Shown here piece after piece: positions 1 through 6,804 of a DNA stretch of 64,000 bases. Every line of letters starts with the position of its first letter. The stretch's first letter is position 1. The notes beneath the pieces are model-generated. The model had not been told where the DNA came from and did no database searches. It saw only the letters and a program-made list of their open reading frames with translations. Both the position numbers and the translations under genes were made by a program. This stretch comes from Kitasatospora phosalacinea. GTDB lineage: Bacteria > Actinomycetota > Actinomycetes > Streptomycetales > Streptomycetaceae. The stretch lies in assembly GCF_000717185.1 (NCBI RefSeq), contig NZ_JNYE01000003.1:62001-126000 (forward strand), given 5' to 3'.

Positions 1-1058
1 CCGGCCTCCAGGGTGCCGATGGTGTCGCCCAGGCCCATCAGGCGGGCGGGGACGGTGGACAGCGAGGTGACGGCCTGGTTCAGGGACAGGCCGAGGACGG
101 TGACGGCGCGGCGGAAGGCGACGTCCAGGGTGAGGGTGGAGCCGGCGATGGAGCCGCCCTCGACCAGGCGGGCCACGCCGTCCTCGACCCGGACCTGCAG
201 CGGGCCGAGCGGGTACAGGCCGTCGCCCATGCCGGCCGCGCCCATCGCGTCGGTGATCAGCGCGACGCGCTCGGCGCCGGCCGTGCCGTAGGCCAGCTCG
301 ACGACCGAGGGGTGCAGGTGGACGCCGTCGTTGACCAGCTCGACGGTGACCCGCTCGTCCTCCAGCAGGGCGACGATCGGGCCGGGGGCGCGGTGCTGGA
401 TGCCCGGCATCGCGTTGAACAGGTGGGTGGCCACGGTGGCGCCGGCGTCGATCGCCCGCAGGGTGACCTCGTAGTCGGAGTCGGTGTGGCCGACGGCGGC
501 GATGATGCCGAGCTCGGACAGCATCCGCACCGACTCCAGGCCGCCGGGCAGCTCCGGGGCCAGGGTGAACATCTTCGTGTGGCCGCGGCCCGCGTCGGCG
601 AGCTTGCGCACCAGCGCCGGGTCCGGGTCGCGCAGCAGGTCGGGGCGGTGGGCGCCGCACCGGTTGTGCGAGATGAACGGGCCCTCGAAGTGGATGCCGG
701 CCAGGACCCCGTCCTCGACGAGCTCGGAGAGCACCGCCGCCTGGCGGCAGACCTCGTCGATCTCGCCGGTGACGGTGGAGGCCATCGTCGTGGTGGTGCC
801 GTGCTCCAGGTGCGTGCGGGCGGCGGTGAGCGCCTCCTCGGCGATGCCGGAGGCGTACGAGGCGCCGCCGCCGCCGTGCACGTGCAGGTCGACGAAGCCG
901 GGGACGACGGTGTACCCGGTCAGGTCGAGGTCGCTCGGCTCGGCCTCGCCGCCGAGGCCCGCGACGCGGGTGCCCGCGACGGAGATCCGGCCCGCGTCGA
1001 TCACCCCGCCGGGCAGGACCAGTCGGGCTCCGGCCAGTGCAGTACGGTCCGCGGTCAC
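1..1058 (-). CDS. nagA: N-acetylglucosamine-6-phosphate deacetylase, 3' end cut by window edge
   Basis: Removes the acetyl group from GlcNAc-6-phosphate to give glucosamine-6-phosphate in the cytoplasm. About 352 codons are visible and the C-terminus lies beyond the left edge. The translation carries the amidohydrolase metal motif HVHGGGG near residue 56, then HFEGPF, GHTDSDY, HLFNAMPG and ITDAMGAAG, a typical NagA series. The GTG start at 1058 overlaps the TGA stop of the upstream kinase by 4 nt (GTGA), and GGAGGTGA just upstream is the ribosome binding site, so the two genes are translationally coupled. The product of the kinase is the substrate of this enzyme. Control probably comes from the dre-like sites ahead of the kinase. 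The family call is secure. Confidence 0.95.
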   Translation of the reverse strand, partial: MTADRTALAGARLVLPGGVIDAGRISVAGTRVAGLGGEAEPSDLDLTGYTVVPGFVDLHVHGGGGASYASGIAEEALTAARTHLEHGTTTTMASTVTGEIDEVCRQAAVLSELVEDGVLAGIHFEGPFISHNRCGAHRPDLLRDPDPALVRKLADAGRGHTKMFTLAPELPGGLESVRMLSELGIIAAVGHTDSDYEVTLRAIDAGATVATHLFNAMPGIQHRAPGPIVALLEDERVTVELVNDGVHLHPSVVELAYGTAGAERVALITDAMGAAGMGDGLYPLGPLQVRVEDGVARLVEGGSIAGSTLTLDVAFRRAVTVLGLSLNQAVTSLSTVPARLMGLGDTIGTLEA

Positions 1059-1987
1059 GCGGTCACCTCCATGGAGAGCAGATCCCAGGCGAGCAAGCCG
1101 GCGCCCAGGGACGCGGCGGTGTCTTTGAGCATGGCCGGAACGACCTTCGGGGGCATCTGGAAGGTCAGGCGCTCGGTCACCGCGGCGCGCAGCGGCGCGA
1201 AGAGCGTGTCACCGGCCTCGGCCAGCCCGCCGCCGACGATCACCGTGGACGGGTCGAGCAGGCTCTGCGCCAGCACGATGCCGTCGGCGAGCGCGTCCAC
1301 CGCTTCCTGCCAGACCGCGAGGGCCCGCGGGTCGCCGGCGTCGACGGCGGCCGCGCAGGCGGCGGCGTCGGCCTCCGGGTCGCCGCTGGCGCCGGCCCAG
1401 GCCCGGGAGACCGCGGAGGCCGAGGCCAGGGTCTCCAGGCAGCCGCGGGCGCCGCAGCCGCACTGCGGGCCGCCGGGGCGGACCACCACGTGGCCGATCT
1501 CGCCGCCGTAGCCGTGGGCGCCCGCCTCGATGGAGCCGTCGATGCCGATGGCGCCCGCGATGCCGGTGCCCAGCGCGATGAACAGGAAGCGCCCGACCCC
1601 CTGCCCGGCGCCGACCCGGCCCTCGGCGAGGCCGCCGGAGCGGACGTCGTGGCCGAGGGCGACCGGGATGCCGCCGAGGCGCTCGCCGAGCAGCTTGCGC
1701 ATCGGCAGGTCCCGCCAGCCGAGGTTGGCGGAGAAGACCGCGATCCCGTTCCTCTCGTCGATCGTCCCCGGCACGGCGACGCCCGCCGCGAGGGGGGCGG
1801 CACCGAACCGGGTGCGGCCCTCCTGCGCCAGGTCGGCGGCGAAGTCGAGGATGGTGGCGACGACGGCGTCGGGGCCGTGCTCCCGCCCGGTCGGTCGGCG
1901 TGCTTCGAACAGCACGGAGCCGTCCTGGGCGACCAGCGCGGCCTTCATGCCGGTGCCGCCTACATCGAGTGCGATGACGTGCTTCAC
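1055..1987 (-). CDS. nagK: ROK-family N-acetylglucosamine kinase
   Basis: A 310-residue ROK sugar kinase. The N-terminal phosphate-binding loop DVGGTGMK (residues 8-15) and the ROK zinc-binding signature CGCGARGCLET (about residues 170-180, after GEIGHVVV) are clear. Its likely role is phosphorylation of GlcNAc to GlcNAc-6-phosphate, inferred from 4-nt coupling to nagA. ROK kinases also include glucokinases, so substrate rests on context. The start is GTG (1985-1987), followed by AAGCACGTC. Two dre-like boxes lie 29-66 bp upstream of the start, which points to repression by the GntR-family regulator DasR, relieved by amino-sugar phosphates. It is the first gene of the nagK-nagA operon. Confidence 0.9.
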   Translation of the reverse strand: MKHVIALDVGGTGMKAALVAQDGSVLFEARRPTGREHGPDAVVATILDFAADLAQEGRTRFGAAPLAAGVAVPGTIDERNGIAVFSANLGWRDLPMRKLLGERLGGIPVALGHDVRSGGLAEGRVGAGQGVGRFLFIALGTGIAGAIGIDGSIEAGAHGYGGEIGHVVVRPGGPQCGCGARGCLETLASASAVSRAWAGASGDPEADAAACAAAVDAGDPRALAVWQEAVDALADGIVLAQSLLDPSTVIVGGGLAEAGDTLFAPLRAAVTERLTFQMPPKVVPAMLKDTAASLGAGLLAWDLLSMEVTA

Positions 1988-2015
1988 GGGGGACAGTTTC
2001 CCTTGGCCGGGTCTA

Positions 2016-2031
2016 AGAGGTCTAGTCCAGT
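2016..2031 (-). promoter_or_regulatory. dre-like DasR operator, site 1
   Basis: On the minus strand this reads ACTGGACTAGACCTCT. It matches the DasR-responsive element ACTGGTCTAGACCACT at 14 of 16 positions. It lies 29-44 bp upstream of the GTG start of the ROK kinase, where a repressor would cover the promoter. Confidence 0.75.
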
Positions 2032-2037
2032 TGCTCG

Positions 2038-2053
2038 ATTGGTCTGGTCCTGA
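2038..2053 (-). promoter_or_regulatory. dre-like DasR operator, weaker site 2
   Basis: On the minus strand this reads TCAGGACCAGACCAAT, matching the dre consensus at 11 of 16 positions. It sits 22 bp (centre to centre, two helical turns) from the stronger site, which suggests paired binding. Alone it would be marginal. Confidence 0.45.
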
Positions 2054-2135
2054 GAGGTGAGGTTTATCGCTCTTTGCCGCCTCCTGGGCGGTTTGGGTGG
2101 CGAAGCCGTTACCGGCCGTGCCGCAGGACGGGAGG

Positions 2136-3056
2136 TCAGCCGAGGACGATCGAGCGGGTCAGGTTGCGCGGCGCGTCCGGGTCCAGGCCGCGGTGCGCGG
2201 CCAGTGCGACGGCCAGCCGGTGCACCCGCACCAGGTCGGCCAGCGGGTCCAGGCCGCCCGGACCGGAGTCGGCCACCAGGCGGCCGCCGACCGCGGCGAC
2301 CTCGTCGGCCAGGCCCGCGGGCAGCTCGCCGAGCATCCAGGCGGCCCGGCCCGGGGCGGTGATCGAGACCGGGCCGTGCCGGTACTCCATCGCCGGGTAG
2401 GCCTCCGTCCAGGCCAGCGCCGCCTCGCGCATCTTCAGGCCGGCCTCCTGGGCCAGGCCGTTGGTCCAGCCCGCGCCCAGGAAGGAGATCTGCTCCAGCG
2501 CCACCAGCTCGTCCGGCACCTGCCAGGCGACCGCCAGCTCGGCGTCCGCGGCCGCCTCGGCGACGGTGCGCACCCCGGCCGGGAGGGCCTCCTCCTGCTC
2601 CAGGTGGGCGCGGAGCAGGGCGAGCACGGTGGTGGCGAAGCGGGTCTGCACCACCGAGCGCTCGTCGGCGAAGCCCAGGTCGACCAGGTGGCCCGCGGCC
2701 GCGGCCACCGGCTGGTCGGTGCAGGCGGTGACCGCGGTGGTCGGCAGGTCGGTGCCGTCCAGCAGCCGCAGCACCTCGGTGGTGGTGCCGGAGCGGGTGA
2801 TCGCCAGCACCCGGTCGTAGCGGCGCGCGCGGGGGAACTCGGAGGCGGCGAAGGCGTCGGTCTCGCCGTGGCCGCCCGACTCGCGCAGCGCGGCGTACGC
2901 CTGGGCCACGAACCAGGAGGTGCCGCAGCCGACCACGGCCACCCGCTCGCCGCGCCGCGGCAGGCCGGCCGGGCCGGTCGCGGCCAGGGCGGCGGCGGTG
3001 CGCCAGTCCTCGGGCTGGGTGGCGATCTCCTGGGCGGTGCGGGAGGGGTGCGGCAT
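2136..3056 (-). CDS. SIS-domain sugar-phosphate isomerase/aminotransferase-like protein
   Basis: A 306-residue protein with two sugar isomerase (SIS) domains, like the C-terminal half of GlmS and the AgaS/FrlB proteins. It shows VVGCGTSWFVA (about residues 40-50) and LAITRSGTTTEVLRLL (about 83-98), the phosphosugar-binding Ser/Thr loops. A second SIS half begins near ISFLGAGW, and MEYRHGP (about 216) matches the GlmS-type motif. There is no glutaminase domain. It may interconvert or deaminate an amino-sugar phosphate. Substrate is inferred only from neighbours: nagK-nagA downstream and a divergent DeoR gene. AAGGAG lies 8-9 nt before the ATG. It is transcribed away from the DeoR gene from a shared 184-bp region with repeated TGCGCA motifs. 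Confidence 0.8.
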   Translation of the reverse strand: MPHPSRTAQEIATQPEDWRTAAALAATGPAGLPRRGERVAVVGCGTSWFVAQAYAALRESGGHGETDAFAASEFPRARRYDRVLAITRSGTTTEVLRLLDGTDLPTTAVTACTDQPVAAAAGHLVDLGFADERSVVQTRFATTVLALLRAHLEQEEALPAGVRTVAEAAADAELAVAWQVPDELVALEQISFLGAGWTNGLAQEAGLKMREAALAWTEAYPAMEYRHGPVSITAPGRAAWMLGELPAGLADEVAAVGGRLVADSGPGGLDPLADLVRVHRLAVALAAHRGLDPDAPRNLTRSIVLG

Positions 3057-3087
3057 GGGTGAGGGCTCCTTCGGCTTCCCCGGGGAC

Positions 3088-3157
3088 TGCGCACGGACGA
3101 GGGAGTTCCATGCGCAAAGCTGATTGATTTATAGCCGTTTCGCGCACGAGTGCGCAA
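3088..3157. promoter_or_regulatory. Divergent promoter region with three TGCGCA motifs (candidate DeoR operators)
   Basis: The SIS-deoR intergenic region contains TGCGCA at 3088-3093 and TGCGCAA at 3111-3117 and 3151-3157. It also holds an AT-rich stretch (TGATTGATTTATAG, 3121-3134) suited to -10 elements for either direction. A related inverted repeat GTTGC-N7-GCAAC lies at 4104-4120 ahead of the binding-protein gene. Shared half-sites around both targets suggest autoregulation and co-control by the DeoR protein. This is inferred from position and repetition only. Confidence 0.4.
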
Positions 3158-3240
3158 TGAGGGGGGTGGGGTCCGGGTGTGCGAAGCTGTCCCGACCGGG
3201 CGCGGGGCCGCCCGGGGCGAGCGCGGGAGGAGCGGGGACG

Positions 3241-4029
3241 GTGTCCAGGTACGAGCGGTGGAACGCGCTGCTGGAGCTGCTGGCCGAGCACGGCAAGCTG
3301 GAGGTCGACGAGGCCGCCGCCGCGCTGGACGTCTCGGCCGCGACCATCCGCCGCGACCTCGACCAGCTGGCCCGCCAGCAGATGCTCACCCGCACCCGCG
3401 GCGGCGCGGTCGCGCACAGCGTCTCCTACGACCTGCCGCTGCGGTACAAGACCGCCCGCAACGCCGACGCCAAGCAGCGGATCGGCGCCCTGGTGGCGGG
3501 CCTGGTCGAACCCGGCGAGGTGGTCGGCCTCAACGGCGGCACCACCACCACCGAGGTCGCCCGCGCGCTGGCCGTCCGCCCCGACCTGGCCGAGCACCCC
3601 GAGGGCGGCCGGCGCCTCACCGTGGTCACCAACGCGCTCAACATCGCCAACGAGCTGACGGTCCGTCCGCAGGTGAAGATCGTGGTCACCGGCGGCGTCG
3701 CCCGCCCCCAGTCGTACGAGCTGATCGGCCCGCTGGCCGCCCAGGTGCTCGGCGAACTCGCCCTGGACACCGCGGTGCTGGGCGTCGACGGGTTCGACGC
3801 CGGGCACGGCGCGACCGCCCACCACGAGGGCGAGGCGGCGGTCAACCGGCTGCTCGCCGAGCGGGCCCGGCGGGTGGTGGTGGCCGCCGACTCCTCCAAG
3901 CTGGGCCGCCGGGCCTTCGCCCGGATCTGCGGCCTGGAGGCGGTCGACACCCTGGTCACCGACGACCAGGTGCCGGACGCGGTGGCGGCCGCCTTCGCCG
4001 AGGCGGGCGTGACCGTCCTGACGGCCTGA
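3241..4029 (+). CDS. DeoR-family transcriptional regulator
   Basis: A 262-residue DeoR-type repressor. It has an N-terminal winged HTH (residues about 1-60, with LEVDEAAAALDVSAATIRRDL). The C-terminal sugar-phosphate-sensing domain includes GLNGGTTTTEVARAL, VVTNALNIA and KLGRRAF. The GTG at 3241 is preferred because GGGAGGAG lies 8 nt upstream and the protein then starts at the canonical position before the HTH; an in-frame ATG at 3124 would add a non-homologous leader. It is divergent from the SIS gene and 191 bp upstream of the binding-protein gene. Its effector is probably a phosphorylated amino sugar or hexose, inferred from context. Confidence 0.9.
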   Translation: MSRYERWNALLELLAEHGKLEVDEAAAALDVSAATIRRDLDQLARQQMLTRTRGGAVAHSVSYDLPLRYKTARNADAKQRIGALVAGLVEPGEVVGLNGGTTTTEVARALAVRPDLAEHPEGGRRLTVVTNALNIANELTVRPQVKIVVTGGVARPQSYELIGPLAAQVLGELALDTAVLGVDGFDAGHGATAHHEGEAAVNRLLAERARRVVVAADSSKLGRRAFARICGLEAVDTLVTDDQVPDAVAAAFAEAGVTVLTA

Positions 4030-4103
4030 CGGTTCGAACGCTCCGGCGGGGCGACCGCCCTGACGGACCGGATGTCCGGATACCGGACGGTTGTGCAGTC
4101 CAC

Positions 4104-4120
4104 GTTGCGCGGGGTGCAAC
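4104..4120. promoter_or_regulatory. Inverted repeat GTTGC-N7-GCAAC upstream of the binding-protein gene
   Basis: The sequence GTTGCGCGGGGTGCAAC is a 5-bp perfect inverted repeat whose left arm includes TTGCGC, the complement of the GCGCAA core in the SIS-deoR region. It lies just upstream of a possible -10 (GATAAC, 4136-4141). It is a candidate DeoR operator. Confidence 0.35.
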
Positions 4121-4151
4121 ACGATCTGACACTTCGATAACTTCCGCCCCC

Positions 4152-4167
4152 ACAGGTCTGGACCACT
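4152..4167 (+). promoter_or_regulatory. dre-like DasR operator ahead of the sugar-binding lipoprotein gene
   Basis: ACAGGTCTGGACCACT matches the dre consensus ACTGGTCTAGACCACT at 14 of 16 positions. It lies 54 bp upstream of the TTG start of the lipoprotein gene and just after the -10-like GATAAC. This ties the binding protein to the same GlcNAc regulon as nagK-nagA. Confidence 0.7.
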
Positions 4168-4220
4168 GCGCACGGCAACTGCCAGGGTCGCCGCTGTCAC
4201 CCTCCCGAAGGCGGTTCCCC

Positions 4221-5483
4221 TTGAAGCGATCAGCGCTGATCCCTCTCCCCCTCGCCGGATGCCTGCTCCTGGCCGGCTGCGGCGTCCTGCCCGGCGGAGG
4301 AGAGGTGACGCTCGACCTGGTCGCGGCCGACTACGGGACCGACGCCTCCAACAGCAGCAGCATCTACTGGAACAAGGTCGCCAGGGCCTTCGAGGCCGCC
4401 AACTCCGGCATCAAGGTGCACGTCGACGTGGTCGCCTGGGCCGACATCGACAAGCACGTCGCCGAACTGATCGCCAAGGGCGACACCCCCGACATCGTGC
4501 AGACCGGCGGCTTCGCCGACCAGGTCGCCGCCGACCGCCTCTACCCCGTCGGCGACGTGCTCTCCATGGAGGCCCAGGCCAACCTGCTCGGCTCCTTCAG
4601 CAAGGCCGGCCAGGTCCTCGGCAGCCAGTACGGCATCCCGTTCATCTCCTCCAGCCGGGTGTTCGTCTACAACAAGACGATCTTCGAGAAGGCCGGCATC
4701 GCCGAGCCGCCCGCCACCTGGGAGGAACTGCGCAAGGACGCCGACCTGATCCGCACCAAGCTCCCGAAGGTCACCCCGTACGCGCTGCCGCTCGGGCCGG
4801 AGGAGGCGCAGGCCGAGTCGATGATCTGGACGATGAGCGGCGGCGGCGCGATCTCCGACAGCGTCGGCAACTACACCATCGACAGCCAGGCCAACCGCGA
4901 CACCTTCAAGTGGCTGCGCACCAACCTGGTCGACAAGGGCCTCACCTACGACGACCCCGGCAAGGTCAACCGGCAGGACGCCTTCACCGCCTTCACCAAG
5001 GGCGAGGTCGGCATGCTCAACGGCCACCCCGCCCTGATCAAGGCCGCGGCCGCGGCCGGCGTCCAGTACGGCACCGCCCCGATCCCGCGCCGGAGCAAGG
5101 ACGTCAAGGACGTCACCTTCGGCGTGGCCGACTGGCTGATGGCCTTCAAGGCCAACGGGCACCGCGCCGAGATCAAGAAGTTCCTGAACTTCACCCTCAA
5201 CAAGCAGAACACCCTCGACTTCGACGAGGAGTACAACATGCTCCCCGTCACCCAGGACACCCTCGAGGACATGTCGCAGAACCCCGCCCACCAGGACCTC
5301 ACCCAGTTCCTGCAGAACCTGCCCACCGCCAGCTTCTACCCCTACGGCGACCCGTCCTGGGACAAGGTCAGCAGCATGATCAAGCAGAAGATCGGCGGCG
5401 CGGTGCGGTCCGGCGGCGACCAGGTGCTCGGCGAGCTGCAGTCGGCCGCCGGGGCCGAGGCGTCCCGCGCCCACCAGGGCTGA
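4221..5483 (+). CDS. ABC-type sugar-binding lipoprotein (extracellular solute-binding family 1)
   Basis: A 420-residue substrate-binding lipoprotein. Starting at TTG 4221, the signal peptide has a Lys-Arg n-region, a hydrophobic core, and the lipobox LLAGC with the lipidated Cys at residue 20. Family-1 binding-protein traits follow, including NSGIKVHVDVVAW, DIVQTGGFADQV, AGIAEPPATWEELRKD and FTKGEVGMLNGHP. GAAGG lies 9 nt before the TTG; no ATG or GTG gives a better signal peptide. No permease or ATPase genes follow, so it must dock with a transporter encoded elsewhere. The upstream dre-like site suggests GlcNAc or chitooligosaccharide as ligand, but specificity cannot be read from sequence. 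Confidence 0.88.
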   Translation: MKRSALIPLPLAGCLLLAGCGVLPGGGEVTLDLVAADYGTDASNSSSIYWNKVARAFEAANSGIKVHVDVVAWADIDKHVAELIAKGDTPDIVQTGGFADQVAADRLYPVGDVLSMEAQANLLGSFSKAGQVLGSQYGIPFISSSRVFVYNKTIFEKAGIAEPPATWEELRKDADLIRTKLPKVTPYALPLGPEEAQAESMIWTMSGGGAISDSVGNYTIDSQANRDTFKWLRTNLVDKGLTYDDPGKVNRQDAFTAFTKGEVGMLNGHPALIKAAAAAGVQYGTAPIPRRSKDVKDVTFGVADWLMAFKANGHRAEIKKFLNFTLNKQNTLDFDEEYNMLPVTQDTLEDMSQNPAHQDLTQFLQNLPTASFYPYGDPSWDKVSSMIKQKIGGAVRSGGDQVLGELQSAAGAEASRAHQG

Positions 5484-5521
5484 CGCGGCGGGCCGACGGG
5501 GCGGGCGGCTAGCCTGGGGGC

Positions 5522-5752
5522 ATGGCCGAACTGACCGAACGCGACCGGGCGGTGCTCGAACTGGAAGCGCGCGGGTGGCGGACCGCCGGGGCCAAGGAGC
5601 AGGCGATCCGGCAGGAGCTGGGCATCTCCGCCACCCGCTACTACCAGGTGCTCAACGCCCTGCTCGACCGCGCCGAGGCGCTTGCCCACGACCCCGTCCT
5701 GGTCAACCGGCTGCGCCGGGTCCGGCAGGCCCGGCGCGACGCCCGGCAGTGA
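5522..5752 (+). CDS. DUF3263 family small helical protein
   Basis: A 76-residue protein beginning MAELTERDRAVLELEARGW, with a central segment KEQAIRQELGISATRYYQV that looks like an HTH. This is the DUF3263 family, small actinobacterial proteins with a sigma-70 region-4-like HTH and no known function. TAGCCT (5511-5516) lies 5 nt before the ATG, so the mRNA is probably leaderless. It sits between the binding-protein gene and otsB; a DUF3263-otsB neighbourhood is familiar from Streptomyces as I recall. A DNA-binding role is inferred only from the HTH-like helices. Confidence 0.85.
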   Translation: MAELTERDRAVLELEARGWRTAGAKEQAIRQELGISATRYYQVLNALLDRAEALAHDPVLVNRLRRVRQARRDARQ

Positions 5753-5817
5753 GCCGCGCCGATCGCCGACAGCTGATCGCCGCCCGCCGCCGCCCGGCGG
5801 CCGGTAGCGTCGGGGTC

Positions 5818-6663
5818 ATGGGAATCGCTGAACAGATCACGACCCAGGCGGGGCGGACCGGACTGGCGGGGCTGCTCGCCGACCCGAAGTCCGCCGTCGT
5901 GGGGCTCGACTTCGACGGCACGCTCGCCCCGATCGTCCCCGACCCGGACCGGGCCCGCGCCCACCCAGGGGTTCTCCCCGCGCTCACCGCGCTGGCCCCG
6001 CTGGTCGGCGCGGTCGTCGTGGTCACCGGACGGCCCGCCGCGACCGCCGCCGCGTACGGCGGTTTCGCCGCCGCCCCCGGCCTCGGACACCTCACCGTCC
6101 TCGGCCACTACGGCGCCGAGCGCTGGGACGCGAGCAGCAACGCCGTCACCGCCGCCCCGCCGCCGCCGGGGGTGGCCGCCGTACGGGAGGAACTCCCGGT
6201 GCTGCTGCGGGAGTTGGGCGTGCCGGAGGGGACGTTCGTGGAGGACAAGGAGCGCGCGCTGGCCGTCCACACCCGGCGGGCCCCCGAGCCGGACGCCCTG
6301 CTGGAGCGACTGCGCGGCCCGCTCGGCGAGTTGGCGCACCGGAACGGGCTGGTCGTGGAACCCGGCCGGATGGTCGTCGAGCTGCGCCCGCCGGGGGTCG
6401 ACAAGGGCGTCGCCCTCCGCGGGTTCCTGGCGGAACGGGACGCGGGGCCGGTGCTCTTCGCCGGGGACGACCTCGGCGACCTCGCCGCCTACGCGGAGGT
6501 CGCCGCCCGCCGCGAGAGCGGCCACCCCGGCCTCCTGGTGTGCAGCGGACCGGTCACCGGCGAGCCCCCGGTCGCGGAGCTGGCCGAACGCGCGGACCTG
6601 GTCGTGGCCGGGCCGGCGGGGGTGGTCGACCTGCTGAACGGGCTGACGGAGCTGCTGAGCTAG
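5818..6663 (+). CDS. otsB: Trehalose-6-phosphate phosphatase
   Basis: Dephosphorylates trehalose-6-phosphate, the second step of the OtsA-OtsB route. The 281-residue HAD protein has motif I DFDGTLAP (nucleophile Asp31), VVTGRP, the cap-domain LGHYGAERW, VDKGVALRGFL and the Mg-binding FAGDDLGDLAAY. The ATG at 5818 is chosen because the HAD motif then begins at residue 31 and TAGCGT (5804-5809) lies 8 nt upstream, the pattern of a leaderless transcript. Its partner otsA lies 9.3 kb downstream in convergent orientation. The gap between them is filled by an integrative island, so the pair was probably adjacent before insertion. Confidence 0.93.
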   Translation: MGIAEQITTQAGRTGLAGLLADPKSAVVGLDFDGTLAPIVPDPDRARAHPGVLPALTALAPLVGAVVVVTGRPAATAAAYGGFAAAPGLGHLTVLGHYGAERWDASSNAVTAAPPPPGVAAVREELPVLLRELGVPEGTFVEDKERALAVHTRRAPEPDALLERLRGPLGELAHRNGLVVEPGRMVVELRPPGVDKGVALRGFLAERDAGPVLFAGDDLGDLAAYAEVAARRESGHPGLLVCSGPVTGEPPVAELAERADLVVAGPAGVVDLLNGLTELLS

Positions 6664-6703
6664 GGCGGAGCCAGGGGAACGCGGGGGAGGAGCACGTCAG
6701 CGA

Positions 6704-6742
6704 GGTCGCGGGGCAGGGCAACTGACTGCCTGCTCCGCGACC
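6704..6742. other. Imperfect palindrome upstream of the integrase, candidate attachment-site half
   Basis: Arms GGTCGCGGGGCAGG (6704-6717) and its near-complement CCTGCTCCGCGACC (6729-6742) match at 13 of 14 positions around GCAACTGACTG. Large serine integrases use imperfectly palindromic sites of about 40-50 bp, and one side of the element normally lies just upstream of the integrase gene, as here. It could instead be the otsB terminator, although no T-tract follows. Confidence 0.35.
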
Positions 6743-6804
6743 CGGCTGTGCGTGCGCGGTCGGCCGCCGAGTGATTCGGGTTCACACCTCTGGAGTGAGC
6801 CCCC

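Noticed and set aside
1984..4200. 738-codon minus-strand ORF over the SIS and DeoR genes
   Set aside because: It overlaps two well-supported genes and has Pro/Arg/Gly-rich shadow composition with no motifs.
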